A stretch of 64,000 nt of DNA, taken from assembly GCA_963969365.1 (NCBI GenBank), contig OZ017749.1, positions 1,178,001 to 1,242,000 on the forward strand, in the 5' to 3' direction. Numbering within the stretch: position 1 is the stretch's first letter; every line of letters starts with the position of its first letter. This DNA is from Asterochloris sp. CNOR1 (taxonomy: Eukaryota > Chlorophyta > Trebouxiophyceae > Trebouxiales > Trebouxiaceae). Shown here one piece after another: positions 1 through 11,483 of this stretch. The notes beneath the pieces were generated by a model, which saw only the letters and a program-made list of their open reading frames with translations, had not been told where the DNA came from and did no database searches. Position numbers and translations under genes: made by a program.

Positions 1-900
1 GCCCTGTCAGGCTAATGAGCATTGCAGGCATAGAAGTGGCCTCAGGCCTGCTAAAGAGGCAGGCTGGCAGAGCAAGTTCCCCCAAGATGTCAGTGTGCAC
101 AGGATGGGAGCAAGCCCAGGTGCACACAGAACTACCCGACCTGCTGACCTGCTGAGACTTGCTATACGACATGAAGAAATCAGCTGGCTGGCAAGGCCTC
201 ATGCAGGCTGTTATTAGGCGACCTGGAGCACATGAAACATGCACATGGGTCCCATATGAGGATGGTCTCCCAGAAACCGCAGGGCCATGCAATGCCTCAA
301 GGCTGCTGCATTATCTTCAGCCCATCTTCCTGTGCTGGCTGCTCTGCTGCTCTTTCCCTCCAGCCATGCTTCACTGCCTGATCGCACTGCCTCAGAGGAT
401 CACTGCAGAGAGGAGGCCGTAGCCGGCACCTGCCATGCAAAACCTCAGATCACAAAGGTCAAAGAGTGACTAACCTGTCAATCGAACTGACACAGAGCGT
501 TGCTGTCTGTTTGCGATCAACTCTCAGCAATTGCTGGCAGGCCAAGCTGCTTCATCACAACATTGGTTGTAGGCGATCCAGCTTTCAAGCGAGAGTTGAA
601 GCAGAGGCCAAGCATGACTGCCCTGCTACCTTTCAACGGAAGCTCAGGGGCCTCAGACCTGCTTAGACAAGATGACTCCCTGGTCAGCATAGAAAGCCCT
701 AAATGTTGCATTTCATGCATCAGGAAGCCATAGGCATGCCGGAAGGGACAATGGCTGGTTTGACTGGAGCTGTATGGCAGGGCAAGCTGCAGCAGTGTTC
801 ACCACAACAGCTTCATGCATGCCATGATGTCACACAACAAGCGATTTGGACCCTTTCCCCTGCGTCAGACCTTCGTCGAGGCACTCCTCCTTTCCCTGCC
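1..900. other. upstream flank of PEP carboxylase; no confident gene
   Basis: No reading frame here resembles a known protein. The stretch probably holds the promoter, leader and perhaps a first coding exon of the PEP carboxylase, because the frame of the exon at 901 stays open upstream to about 703. Loose, diverged internal repeats are visible, for example the related stretches near 531-565 and 770-818. A partial look-alike of the exon start (bases 857-880 against 907-930) lies just before the first recognised exon. Confidence 0.5.
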
Positions 901-3900
901 ATGCAGTTGCGCCAGACCTTCCTCAGCATCAATCGGCACCACAACCCCAAGCTGGCCACCAAAGTGGATGTGATCTACGCACTGTCCCAGGCCTGGTGCA
1001 TGTCAGAGTCCGACTTGGACTTTGAGATGCTGCAAAGGAGGCTGTCAGACCTTAATCCTGACGAGCTGATCCTGGTGCGCACCCTGCCGTGCTCTGCCCT
1101 CGCTGCAGTGCTGTGCTGCAACCACATGCTAGCCGGCCCATCAAGGCAAAGATCCTGCAGACTCTAGGCCGCCTGGCGCATGGCAGCCAGCTGTGTTTGA
1201 TAGTTGCACAAGTCTCAATCTCTCAGTAGGTGCATGCCCAGCTTCAGCTGCCTGGCTTTGCCCTGCAGGTGGCCAGCGCGTTCTCGCAGATGCTCAATCT
1301 GCACAACCTGAGTGAGGACATCAGCAATGCGCAGACTGAACGTGCTGCACGCATGGGCGAGGTGCGGCACTGCAGAGCACCCATTATGCTGTGGCGCTGC
1401 ACTACATAAGTGCATGCCTGGCCTCCAGTTCTGTGCAACTGGCCAAAATGCAGTCAGCCTGCCTCCATGAGCAGGCCATGACTGGCATAGCAGTGCCCGC
1501 CTGGCAGCTTTTGGCTCCACACCGGCGAGGGCTCATCGGGGCCGTCCTGTGCATGATGGCCTTGTACTGCATCAACATCCTATGCTCAGGGCTTCACAGC
1601 GAGGCTGTCCATCAGCATGCCTCCTGATCAGGGCATGACTTGATACCTGCAGCGCATGTCTGGCCTGCCTGGCAAGAGCTGGGTACATTGCCCGCAGCTG
1701 TGCATCATGCATGCGTTTTGCCACCCTCCTCTGCAAGCAGGGATGCACTGCACAGCCTATCCACAGCTGTGCAGCTTCATTGCAGTCACAGGCCAGGGCT
1801 CACAGACGGCACCCTTCCTGCAGGTGGAGATGTCCACGCGCAGCACCAACAGGTCCTTCAAGAAGCTCATCTCTGTGAATGACATCCCGGCTGAGGAGAT
1901 CTACAAGACCCTGTGCGCTCAGACTGTGGACCTGGTGTTCACTGCCCACCCAACACAGGTGCATGCTGAAACCTGTGGGGCAATGGAGTCCGGTGCAGTG
2001 CATGCAGTGCATGGGCAACGCAGCTCACCCAACCTCCTTGCAATCCCAGTCATGCAGCTGGGGCTCTGCAGCAAAGGGCCTCAAAAGCCCTGTCGGCACC
2101 CACTTTGGGCAGAGCACACCTTGCAGAGAGTATGCCTCTTGCTTCACTGACGCATCTTGTGGGTGCGCCCCAACCACGGCCTGCCACTGTGATTCAGCCC
2201 ACTGTGATCCAGGCCGCGCTGTAGCAACCCCTTCTCAAGCCTCATCCCTCTCATGTTAGCACCAGCAATGGTCCCCACCTGTTACCTCAGTAGAGGAGCT
2301 GCTGCCTTGCAGGCCCTGCGGCAGTCCCTGCTGAAGAAGTACTCCAGCATCCGACGGGACATGAGCCGGCTGCACAACAGCCGCATGAGCCCCTACGAGA
2401 GGCAGGAGTGCCTGGAGGGCATCCGCAGCCAGGTGCAGGCAGCGTGGAGGACAGATGAGATTCGGAGGCACAAGCCATCCCCACAGGTGAGGCTGGCTGG
2501 GTCTGCAGGCCTGCAGGCACCATGTGAACCAGTGGGAAGGCTCCTGAGGTGATAAGCATGAGCACTGCTCAACTGAAGCTCCGCATCGCCCAGGCAAGAG
2601 ATGTCTCAGTGCATGAGAAAGCTTGGAGTCTGCAAGCCTGTGAAGGAATGCAAGGGGCAGGGCGCATGTGTAGCGCAGGAGTAAGCAGCCACTGGAAGCT
2701 CGTTCCATCCACGCCAAGCGGTGCCAATGTGCTCTTTATACCTCCGTAGGGATCAAGGAGTTAAAATTTGCATCACAGTCTCCAAGTGAAAGCTCTCCTT
2801 ACAGGTTTCCGCAGGCTGGCACCTGTTGCTGGGCAGTGGGAGACATGACAAGGCCTATCCTACATCCTCTGCACATCTGCACTCCTCATCTGCCTGCACT
2901 GTATTTACATGTTTTACGGCGTCTCACAATGCTGTGTCGGCAGGCAATCAGAGAATAATACTCCTGCTGCATCTGTCCACAGGATGAGATGAGGCAGGGG
3001 CTGTCTTACTTTCACGAGACCATCTTTTCTTCCCTGCCCGTCTTCTACCGGCGCATCGACACTGCCTTGCGCAACATTGGGCAGCCCATGCTGCCCATCG
3101 ACCACAATCTCTTCCAGGTGTGTTTAAAATAGGGCATCAGTCACTGCCAGCCATCTAGAGACAAAGATGCCCTCACTCTCAGCTGGTGACCCTGCCCACA
3201 GCTGACGCTGCTTTGTGCAGCCAACTGGCTGTCCATCAGCAGTGTGGCAGTAGTGCACAGCAGCTGAGCTGAGCCTACTGTCTTGGCCTCCTGGCACATG
3301 CTGCTCATGCCACTTTGGGCAACCACTCCCGCCTCCTGCTGCACTCATCACACTGTTCTCGGCTGCTGCAGTTTGGCTCCTGGATGGGTGGCGACCGCGA
3401 TGGGAACCCCTTTGTGACTGCTGAGACCACCCGAGAGGTCGTGATTACAGCCAGATTGTCAGCTGTCGACCTGTACTTCCAACAGATTGAGCAGCTCATG
3501 TTCGACCTGTCGGTCTGGCGTTGCAACTCAGAGTTGCAGGTGAGGGGATGCTTCGGAAGCTTCTGAAGCAAATTGCATTGCGCACATCTGACCTGTCTCT
3601 GCGGTGTTGCATGTTGGAGCTGCAGGTGGCTGCTGCACTTGTCAGCAGCGCAAAATGCTGAAAGTGTAGTGACCCCGCTTGGCTGATTGAATGCTGGTCA
3701 AAGCCATAGCTGTTGGTATGGCACTGCTTCCACCCCCCGGCTGGAAGCAATGAGCTGGAGCTGCTGGTGTACCTCAGCACACTCTTTCCTGCAAACAAGG
3801 CGGGAGGGCACCTGCTGTGATCCTCCTTGCAGGCTTTGGCTGTCAGGTCTTCTTCCGCCAGACAGCAGACAGCCACCTGCTAGCACAAGAGCGCAAGGGG

Positions 3901-6900
3901 ACTTGCCCCTTGCCAGCACTGAACCTGTTACAGTTTGCCTGGCTGAGCGGGCACATCCCTGCTGCCCATTGCCTTTTGGTCTTGTACACACCTCAAGCAA
4001 ACAGGCCCCGTCCCTCATGCAGGCTCTGGCAGAGCAGATCCATGCGCGCCAGACGGCGGATACCCACCTCTTGGCGGAGGAGCGAAAGCGGAAAAACTAT
4101 GCCGACTTTTGGAATGCAATCCCTGTCACCGAGCCCTTCCGCGTGGTTCTCTCGGAGATGCGCGACCGCCTGTACCACACACGGGAGGTGCTGCACCACT
4201 GCATGGTGCACCCCAGGTAGGCAGGTGGCAGATATCCTTAGAAAGCGTTCTAGCGGTGGGGTCGCCATCTGTAGTCTGTGAGTGGGCAGCTCAAAAAGTG
4301 CCTGAGAAGCTCTGTGTGTGGTGCCTGCACCACGGATGCTACATGGCAAAGGTCGTCATGACCGCAGTCCAGTCCATGTCAAGTCCTGAGCCTCATGGCG
4401 TGCAGGGTCACAACGCTGTGGTGCAGCTGCCCAGTGCTTGTCATGGTCTTGACTGCTCAACCCCCTCCTGTGCCTGCACCATCGATGTGAGGACACCCTG
4501 GAATGTGAAAGGAGGCTCACAGAGGCTGCTGTGCAGCTGCCCAGTCTTTGGCCCTGCACTGCCCCAGCATTTCGCCTGCACATCTTCACTTTGCCTGCAG
4601 TGTGAATGCAAAAGACACCCTGGAGAACCGTGGAGCCTGGCCTTGCGGGGTGACTGTCGGTCAGCTGCCCAGCACAGCCCCAGCACTTTTTTACTGACGT
4701 TGGATCCTGTGCCTACAGCGTGAACGTGAAGGACACCCTGGAAAATGACCGGCAGGCGTACTACAGCATGGACGAGCTGCAGCAGCCCCTGCGCGTTATG
4801 TACGACTCCCTCATGGAAACCAAGGACGACTGCATTGCTCATGGGAGGCTGCTGGACACTATGCGCCAGGTGGGTGGCTCAGAGCAGTTCTGCTTCCCTT
4901 GCAAGGTCTGAGCACTGTCAAGCTATTATGAGGCAGAGCTGCATGCTGGCTGCACCTGAGAGACTGCTGGATGCCATGCAACAGGTGGATGGAACAGGTC
5001 TGATAGCATTGCAAGGCTTGAGGTCGTTGGGCTGCTGATGACGAATGGCTCTGCTGGCCCTCCATAGGCTGCTGGATGCCATGCGCAAAGTCGGCCTCAG
5101 CTGCACATCGCTGCCAGACAGATCTCAAGTGGTCACATGCGCTTGTTGGGCACCTTTCCTGGCTCTGAAGCTGCGCGGCATGCTGACTGCAGCAGTCTGG
5201 TACAGCATGACAGCCTGCACTGTGAAGCAACTGAGTCAGCAGCATGTTAGCTGACGGCGTGGTGTGCCAAGTGGCCAGGCACTGCAGCCAGCTCTTCTGA
5301 GCCAGGGGCCGCACTGCACACACCGTACTGGTTGCGTGCTTCATGCCAAGCCTTCAAGTCTGTGCTGCGTGCTGTGCAGGTGCGCTGCTTTGGCATGGGC
5401 ATGGTCAACCTGGACTGCAGGCAGGAGTCGAGCCGTCACAGCGACGTGATTGACAGGGTCACCACCTACCTGGGGTTGGGGAGCTACAAGTAAGCCTGGC
5501 TGCCTTCCTGCGTCTTTCAGCTGAAGCTCCCGTATCGCATGAGCGACGTGCCTCAGCTGAAGCGCTTGTGCAGAGATTGAGGATAGCCTTGATGTGTCTG
5601 CAGACCCCTCCACGTCACCTGTGCAGCTGTCCTGCGTGTGCAGCTTGCTCTGGTGCCTTGCTCTGCTGCGCAGCTGCTCAACACTTTCTCTGGCCCCTGC
5701 AGACTGCTCAGCGCATGGTCTTGCACTCAGATGTTCATCTCCTCTCTCTGAGCAGCCTCCTGCATGCAGGGATGCAGATCCAGCGCGGCAAGCTTGCTTG
5801 CTGTGGGGGACGACACCCACTGTGATTGCCACTTGTGCGCAGGGAGTGGGATGAGCCCCAGAGGCTCAAGTTCCTGCGAGGGGAGCTGGAGGGGAAGCGG
5901 CCCCTGATGCCCCCCGGGATCCAGGCTTCCACGGAGGAGATGGATGTAATCAACACCTTCAGAACGCTGGCTGAGCTGCCCCCAGACTCCCTGGGGGCCT
6001 ATGTCATCTCCATGGCCCGGGCCGCCTCAGACGTCCTGGCAGTGGTGCTGCTGCAGGTGAGGGGTTCTGCAGGGGTGTGCAACCAGGTGTTGCAGGGACT
6101 GAGTAGAATGTTGCGTTGTGGCCGGAGTGGAGCCCCTCATGCTCTTATGAAGCCTCGTGCCTGGGTACTGCATGTGGGTTTCCTGCACCTGTATAGCTGC
6201 CTGGGAAACACAGGGAGCTGACGGGCACGGTAGCATTGCGCGTGGCCTCTGCTACCGGGGGCCGCCTCCTGCGGGAGCCATGTATTCTGGTGGGTAGTGC
6301 GAGGCTCAGCCAGGTGCGCGCTTGGCTGATCAGGAGCAATGCAACCCTTGCCAATGTCGTGCAGCGCATGTGCAGGGTGCAACATGGGAACGCCCTGTGT
6401 CAGGGTTCCTGGTTGTCAATGCCTGAGCTGCAGCCTGCACAGCCCTCATATCAGCCCCTGCACCCTGTAGCACGAGCGTGGCCTGCATCAGATGCTGCGC
6501 CTGTCACGTTTGCTTCCCAAACTGGACGTCCCCTTGACCCTTAGATGTCCCCCGCCCTGCAGCGTGAATGTGGCGTGCAGCAGATGCTGCGTGTGGTGCC
6601 CCTGTTTGAGACTCTGGATGACCTACATAACAGTGAGGAAAGCCTGCGCAATCTGCTGAGCAGCCAGTGGTACCGTGACCTCATCAATGGGACCCAGGAG
6701 GTCATGATCGGGTACTCCGACTCGGGCAAGGATGCTGGCAGGCTGGCGGCAGCCTGGGGGCTGTACGAGGTGCAGGTAAGACAAACAGGGAGATGGTGCC
6801 TACAGACCTTGCTCAGGAGGAAGCTCTGATTGTGGTTTCTGGGGCGTCATGGAGGAGTGTGTTATTAGCATGCCGACAGAGCCTGGGGCCTGCATCAGTG

Positions 6901-9900
6901 CAGGTGACACACACAGGAAATTGGCTACGTGTGTGTTGTATTTTGCTTGAAGCTTGAGCTTTTACAAACGAATGTCTCATCAGCACATTGACAGGCTGCG
7001 GCAGACTGAAGGCTATACGGTGTGCAGGCAAGACAGGTACAGGACAGTGATGCAGGCCTGCTGCCACCAGTGCTGTTTGCGTGCAGAGCATGCCACGCCA
7101 GGGGCTGCCTCTGGGCTATCCAAGGGGCAAGCAAGTTGCGGACAGCAGCTGGTGTTACATTGCAAAAGGCTCCTGCAACCTCTGGTCCTGGCAGTGCAGC
7201 TATTCTCAAGGTGCAGGCTGCTGACCAATGTTGCACAAAGCATCTGCAGCCAGGCTGGCAACAAACAAGGCTGCTGCCATCTGCAGGAGCGCCTAGCAGC
7301 TGTGGCTGCTGAGCACCAGGTCAAGCTGACCCTGTTCCATGGCCGTGGCGGCACTGTTGGGCGTGGCGGTGGCCCCACCCACCTGGCCATCCTGTCGCAG
7401 CCCCCTGGGACGATTAAGGGATCACTGCGTGTCACCATTCAGGTGAGGGGTTAAGGGTGCCCCACCTGCAACATCCTGCGTTGATATATTCTCACTATCC
7501 CTTGTATCTGCCTGCTAGCCAGCTGGCTGGCCATACCGGCTTCACGTCCTGCAGGTTGGTTTGGTGGAGCAGCATTGTGGGTGGCCAATGCGTTTCCGTG
7601 GTGCCTGCTGGCCCGCTTCCTCTGGTCACCTCAGTGCTGCGGGGTATGGTGGTGAAGCTGTTGTGTGGGAAAGTGTCCCGTCTTGACAGCCTGCCGCCTC
7701 AGTGTGCGCTGCTTCCCTCCTGCCGGGTGGAGAAGCAGTCTGCAGGGAGGGAGCTGTCCCTTCCTGCCAGCCTCCCTGCTGACTGTGCCTTGCCCCGCAT
7801 CTTGCAGGGTGAGGTGGTGGAGCAGCAGTTTGGCGAGAAGGAGGTCTGCTTCCGCACCCTGGACCTGTACACGAGCGCCGTCCTGGAAGCATCCCTGGAC
7901 CCCGTTGTGCACCCCAAGCCTGAGTGGCGCAAAGCTATGGAGGGCATGTCTGAGGTGGGCACTCAGCTGACTTGCTGACGAGTATGTGGGCAAGGCCCTT
8001 GTGATGCCTCAGCGGTTGAGTGGCGCAGAGCCAGAGAGGCCAATTCGTGCGCTCAGGGTGCATCAAGCTGGCGAGGCATGAGCAATGCATGCAGGCTGCA
8101 GACGGTCTGCCGAATCAAGCTGCTGACATCACAAACAGATCAGCAAGCACTGCTTGCGCACCAGCCACACCCATCATTGCCTGACAATCTTCTGTCGGCT
8201 GCGTGTGCTGCCCACCATCACATGCTGTGCTGCAGCTCACTGCCCAAACCTGGCTCCACGGCTCCTTTGTTGTTGACACCTAAATGGGTGGGCGTACACC
8301 GTGTGGGCGTTCTGTGACCACTGAGAGCGGTGCTGCAGTCTAGGAGAGATGCAAAGAGGTCTGCAGGCTGCCCTTCACTCCTCCATGCCAAAGGTTGCAG
8401 CTGCTGGCGTGCTGCCCAGCTGGCACCTTAGCCTGCACCCGATTGCCTGCAGGTGTCCTGTGAAGCTTACCGTGAGGTGGTGCAGAAGGACCCTCGCTTC
8501 CTCAAGTTCTTCCAGCAGGGCACCCCCGTCAACGAGCTGGGCCGCATGAACATTGGCAGCAGGTCAGGCCCCTGCGTCAGCATTCAGGAGTAGTCCTCAC
8601 TCGTGGTCTGCCGTTTGCGAACTGCAGATGTGCACTTTACAAGCCTCTTGGGGTTGGCAGATGGGCCCACTGTTTGCTTGACCCCCCTCACCTTGCGTGA
8701 GGTAGCAGGCGTGCAAGCCAAAGCCTGCATGGCAGTGCTGGCAGCGTGCGAACCACTCAGCAGGGTTCTGCTGACTGCAGGCCTGCCAAGCGCAAGGCTC
8801 TGACTGGCCTGGAGACGCTGCGTGCCATCCCCTGGATCTTTGCCTGGACGCAGACACGTTTCCACCTGCCTGTGTGGCTGGGCATTGGGGAGGCCTTCAA
8901 GGTGAAGGCAGGAAGTTCTGCAGCCAGTAGCACCTGCCACAAAGTCTGCAGGCCTTTGCGGCCCACAACTGTCTGTCCCTGCGTCATCTGCTGGCGCACA
9001 GCACAAAGTGATGCCCTGAGAGCAGTGCCTAGGTATCCCTGGTCTTGCCTGACTGCGCCCAGTGCTTCAATGCCCAGGTTGGCAGCACAGTTAATGCCAG
9101 GCCAGCCCCCGAGCTGCTCCTGCAGAGCCTGACAGTGTCGCAGTGCCCAGCTGCAGCGCCATGCGCCATCATAATGATCCACTGTGATGACCCTGCAGGC
9201 GTTGATCGATGACGGCAAGCTGGAGTTGCTCCAAGAGATGTACCGTGGGTGGCCATTCTTCAGCGTCACACTGGACATGATTGAAATGGTGGGCCACAGG
9301 GTGCTTCAAGGGACCTGAGGCCTGTCTGCAGCTGTCCAGCCCACCTCACTGGTGCTTGTTTGAGCAAGGGGGTGGGCAGTGGGCTCAAGGACATCTGCAG
9401 GGTCTGCAGCCTGCGGCAGTCAGCACGACATGCTGTGCAGCCAGCCAAGTGAGCTGCATGATGGCATGACATCCAGCTGCTGCAGTTGGGTTATAGCCCC
9501 ACTGATTAGGAATTTTGTGGCAGCCTGGACTGCTCTTCCTTGGGGGAACAACATCATTGCTCTTCCTTGGGGGAACCACATCCTCTGATGGGGCACTGAG
9601 GTCATTGCTTGCCTGGAAAATACAAACCACCCCTCCACCCCTTCGGGTCCCCAGTGAAGCAGTGCTGTGACTGCTGGATCCTAGCCTGCCTGTAATTGGC
9701 AAGGCAAACTTCCATGCCGCAGTGATGGCATTGCCACTGAGCAGGAGCCTGACTGTTGAAACTTCACATGTGTTTGCTGCGCCCTGGCCTGCAGGGGTTT
9801 GCCAATGCAGACCCTGCACTGATGCACTTGCTTGTCCCAGTGATGCCAGACCCTGGAAGGGGCTGCTGTCTGCAGGTGTTTGCCAAGGCCGATCCCCGGG

Positions 9901-10868
9901 TAGCGGAGTATTACGAGAAAGAGCTGGTGGACAAGGAGCTCTGGGACTTTGGCAAAGATCTGCGCAGGTGAGTGCTGCTTGCACTTGTGACCACTTGTGG
10001 GAAGCTCCGGCAGGAACCTGGGCGTGCAGGTTGGGCCCCTCTCTCATCGTCTTGTGGTTCCTGGTGACAGAGCCAGGATGCTTTGTGTATCGCCCGATCT
10101 ATGCCTGTCCCACAAAGCACAGCACAGCCTGCTGGCAGCTTGCCATTAGGGCCCTGGTGCTTCAGGGGCTCATCCTTGGTCGTTGCACCTGCGTCAGGCA
10201 GGTGGTTCGTTATGCACATCGAATCAATAGGGCAGTGTTCTCCTTGTTTCCACTCTCTGGTGCAGCTGCCAGCATCGTCAGGCAGTCTCATTCACCCTGG
10301 CACCTGATTCCTGCAGGCGCTTCCAGCTGACTCGGGATGCGCTGCTGCAAGTACTGGGCCACCGCACCCTTCTGGAGGACCGCTCCACTGAGATGCTGCA
10401 GCAGAAGATTGCCCTGCGAGCCACCTATGTCACACCCTGCAACCTCATCCAGGTGGGCTGCTGGCTGGTGTGAAGATGTGCAGAGCGCCCAGGCCCACAG
10501 ATTGCCAACAGGTCCTGCCGCAGCCAACCACTGGGAGTCGTTCGAGCACTGCCATGAGCTGGCCTGCTCTGTTGTACATGCATGTCTGAATTGTACACTG
10601 GCCTGCTGCCAGCTCTGCACTAGATTGGTTCTGTACAGATCTGGCAGCCTCCACCCTGCAGGTGTTGTGTCTCAAGGCCATCCGTGGCATTGAGGCCGGC
10701 GAGAAGCCTGACCCCAAGTACGAAAACTACCAGCCTATCGAGGGAGAGACCAGGGCTCTTCTTAGCAGGGATCCTGCCGATCTGAAGCAGCCCTACCTCA
10801 CCGCTTGTCAGGACAGCCTGATCATCAGCATGAAGAGCATTTCAGCAGGCATGCAAAACACTGGCTGA
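901..10868 (+). CDS. PPC: plant-type phosphoenolpyruvate carboxylase, 19 recognised exons
   Basis: This enzyme carboxylates phosphoenolpyruvate with bicarbonate to oxaloacetate, refilling the TCA cycle in the cytosol. Exons: 901-1074, 1269-1361, 1824-1958, 2313-2486, 2983-3117, 3372-3539, 4023-4216, 4719-4869, 5380-5489, 5843-6056, 6563-6775, 7287-7442, 7808-7954, 8453-8562, 8781-8901, 9199-9288, 9876-9967, 10317-10452 and 10662-10868. All phases close and give 939 residues. Catalytic motifs are intact: TAHPTQ (near residue 130), [13 protein letters not shown] (238-250), [11 protein letters not shown] (near 565), [14 protein letters not shown] (near 603) and [18 protein letters not shown]. 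The C-terminus is QNTG, the plant-type signature; bacterial-type enzymes usually end RNTG. The N-terminal phosphoserine motif of land-plant enzymes is not seen. Plant enzymes are about 960-970 residues, so 20-60 N-terminal residues may lie in an unrecognised upstream exon. The start at 901 is the first ATG in the conserved frame, not proven. Introns hold many junction echoes. Confidence 0.96.
3830..3900 (+). repeat. echo of PEP carboxylase exon 7 start
   Basis: Following an AG at about 3829, this intron segment mirrors exon 7 (4023 onward) at an offset of about 185-190 bases. In the exon frame it reads [15 protein letters not shown] against the exon's [15 protein letters not shown]. Over the 45-base core I count 12 differences, 9 of them synonymous. 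A one-base deletion upstream of the core breaks the frame back to the acceptor. Confidence 0.8.
4421..4745 (+). repeat. three ~120-base tandem units ending in exon 8 start
   Basis: Three units are anchored at the acceptor-like sites at about 4472, 4593 and 4711. Each carries a GCAGCTGCCCAG-like core followed by a GCCTGCA/GCCTACA acceptor and a sequence like the exon 8 start. The third is the true acceptor (exon from 4719, [11 protein letters not shown]). The second reads [11 protein letters not shown] and the first keeps GACACCCTGG. Confidence 0.85.
4846..5095 (+). repeat. three ~108-base tandem units carrying exon 8 end and donor
   Basis: The true exon 8 end (4846-4869) reads GRLLDTMRQ before its GT. 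The same frame recurs downstream as ERLLDAMQQ (about 4961-4984, followed by GT) and HRLLDAMRK (about 5064-5090, followed by GT). This intron therefore carries two extra exon-end copies with intact donor dinucleotides. Confidence 0.85.
6470..6625 (+). repeat. echo of PEP carboxylase exon 11 start
   Basis: Bases from about 6475 to 6530 align without gaps to the exon 11 start (6565-6620), about 90 bases downstream. The echo translates as [17 protein letters not shown] against [17 protein letters not shown] of the exon. Confidence 0.8.
7551..7850 (+). repeat. four ~84-base tandem units ending in exon 13 start
   Basis: Units begin at acceptor-like sites near 7552, 7636, 7722 and the true acceptor at 7807. 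The first shares TGGTGGAGCAGCA exactly with the exon. The second and third keep a shorter G-rich match after a CTGC-type site. The regular spacing of about 84 bases argues for tandem duplication. Confidence 0.7.
9532..9582 (+). repeat. 27-base direct repeat, two copies
   Basis: The 24-base core starting GCTCTTCCTTGGGGGAAC occurs at 9532-9555 and again at 9559-9582, differing at one position. It lies in the intron between PEP carboxylase exons 16 and 17. This is an ordinary short tandem duplication. Confidence 0.9.
9788..9900 (+). repeat. echo of PEP carboxylase exon 17 acceptor and start
   Basis: Around 9790-9825 a CTGCAG followed by a sequence reading GFANADPAL copies the true acceptor and exon start at 9870-9900, which reads VFAKADPRV. 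The offset is about 82 bases. Confidence 0.8.
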
Positions 10869-11191
10869 TGGGACAGCCCCAGCCCCCCACGATGACACAA
10901 TCTGTAGAGATACATCCAAATGAGCCAAGCTATGTGCACCCAGAGTCAGTGAAGACATTTGTTGCTTTCAATCTAGCATGTGCGCCAATTGCACCACAGC
11001 CCATTGTGTCTAAAGAGTCCAGCACTGTGATCTGTCTGAGAGAGAGCGTGACAGAATCTAAGTGGCCCTATGCCTTGTAAACAGCCTGACTTCATGGTGA
11101 CATCACCATATGTGTCACAATACATATGTGTGATGTACAGGGATTCAGCGAGTCAAGATCAGTGTGCTGGCGATAGGAGGGTGCATGACAT
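10869..11191. other. convergent 3' region between PEP carboxylase and metallothionein-like gene
   Basis: This is the 3' UTR space of the two converging genes. It is AT-richer than its surroundings and has no convincing reading frame. It holds the PEP carboxylase poly(A) signal. No TGTAA was found on the minus strand for the metallothionein-like gene. Confidence 0.6.
11076..11080 (+). terminator. TGTAA poly(A) signal of PEP carboxylase
   Basis: TGTAA, the usual green-algal polyadenylation signal, lies 208 bases after the PEP carboxylase stop codon. Confidence 0.6.
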
Positions 11192-11483
11192 CTACTTCAT
11201 CGGCTGCCCGCCTCGTGCCACTGCCTCAAAGTCCTTGGGCTTCTGAGCTTGAGTCTGGGCTCCCCCGCAAGACTTGCACTTGCACGACGACCCACAGTGA
11301 CACTCTGCAGGACCAGCATGCATGCATGTTAGCAGAGGAGTGCGAGATTGTGCATGGCTGCATTGCCATGCAAGCTGCTGACTTGCCTGATGTACAGGAG
11401 CAGCCATTTGCGCACTGCACGCAATTTGCGTCCCCTTCTCCACCCATGGTCTTCTCAAGCTTCTTGGCAATGGCGCTGGACAT
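11192..11483 (-). CDS. metallothionein-like Cys-rich protein, 69 residues, GC-AG intron
   Basis: Two exons, 11387-11483 and 11192-11304, join in phase to give 69 residues. The N-terminal third is Lys/Glu-rich with no Cys. The middle has nine Cys within about 24 residues, spaced C-x2-C-x3-C-x-C-x3-C-x-C-x3-C-x-C-x2-C, with one His; it includes CVQCANGCSC and ECHCGSSCKCKSCG. Such C-x-C-rich clusters bind Zn, Cu or Cd thiolates in metallothioneins, so a cytosolic metal-buffering role is inferred. The intron has a GC donor (CAG|GCAAGT). Using the nearby GT instead destroys every Cys in exon 2, so the GC-AG reading is strongly favoured. A leader intron probably precedes the ATG. A cysteine-rich peptide of another function remains possible because the family is defined by composition more than sequence. 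Confidence 0.82.
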
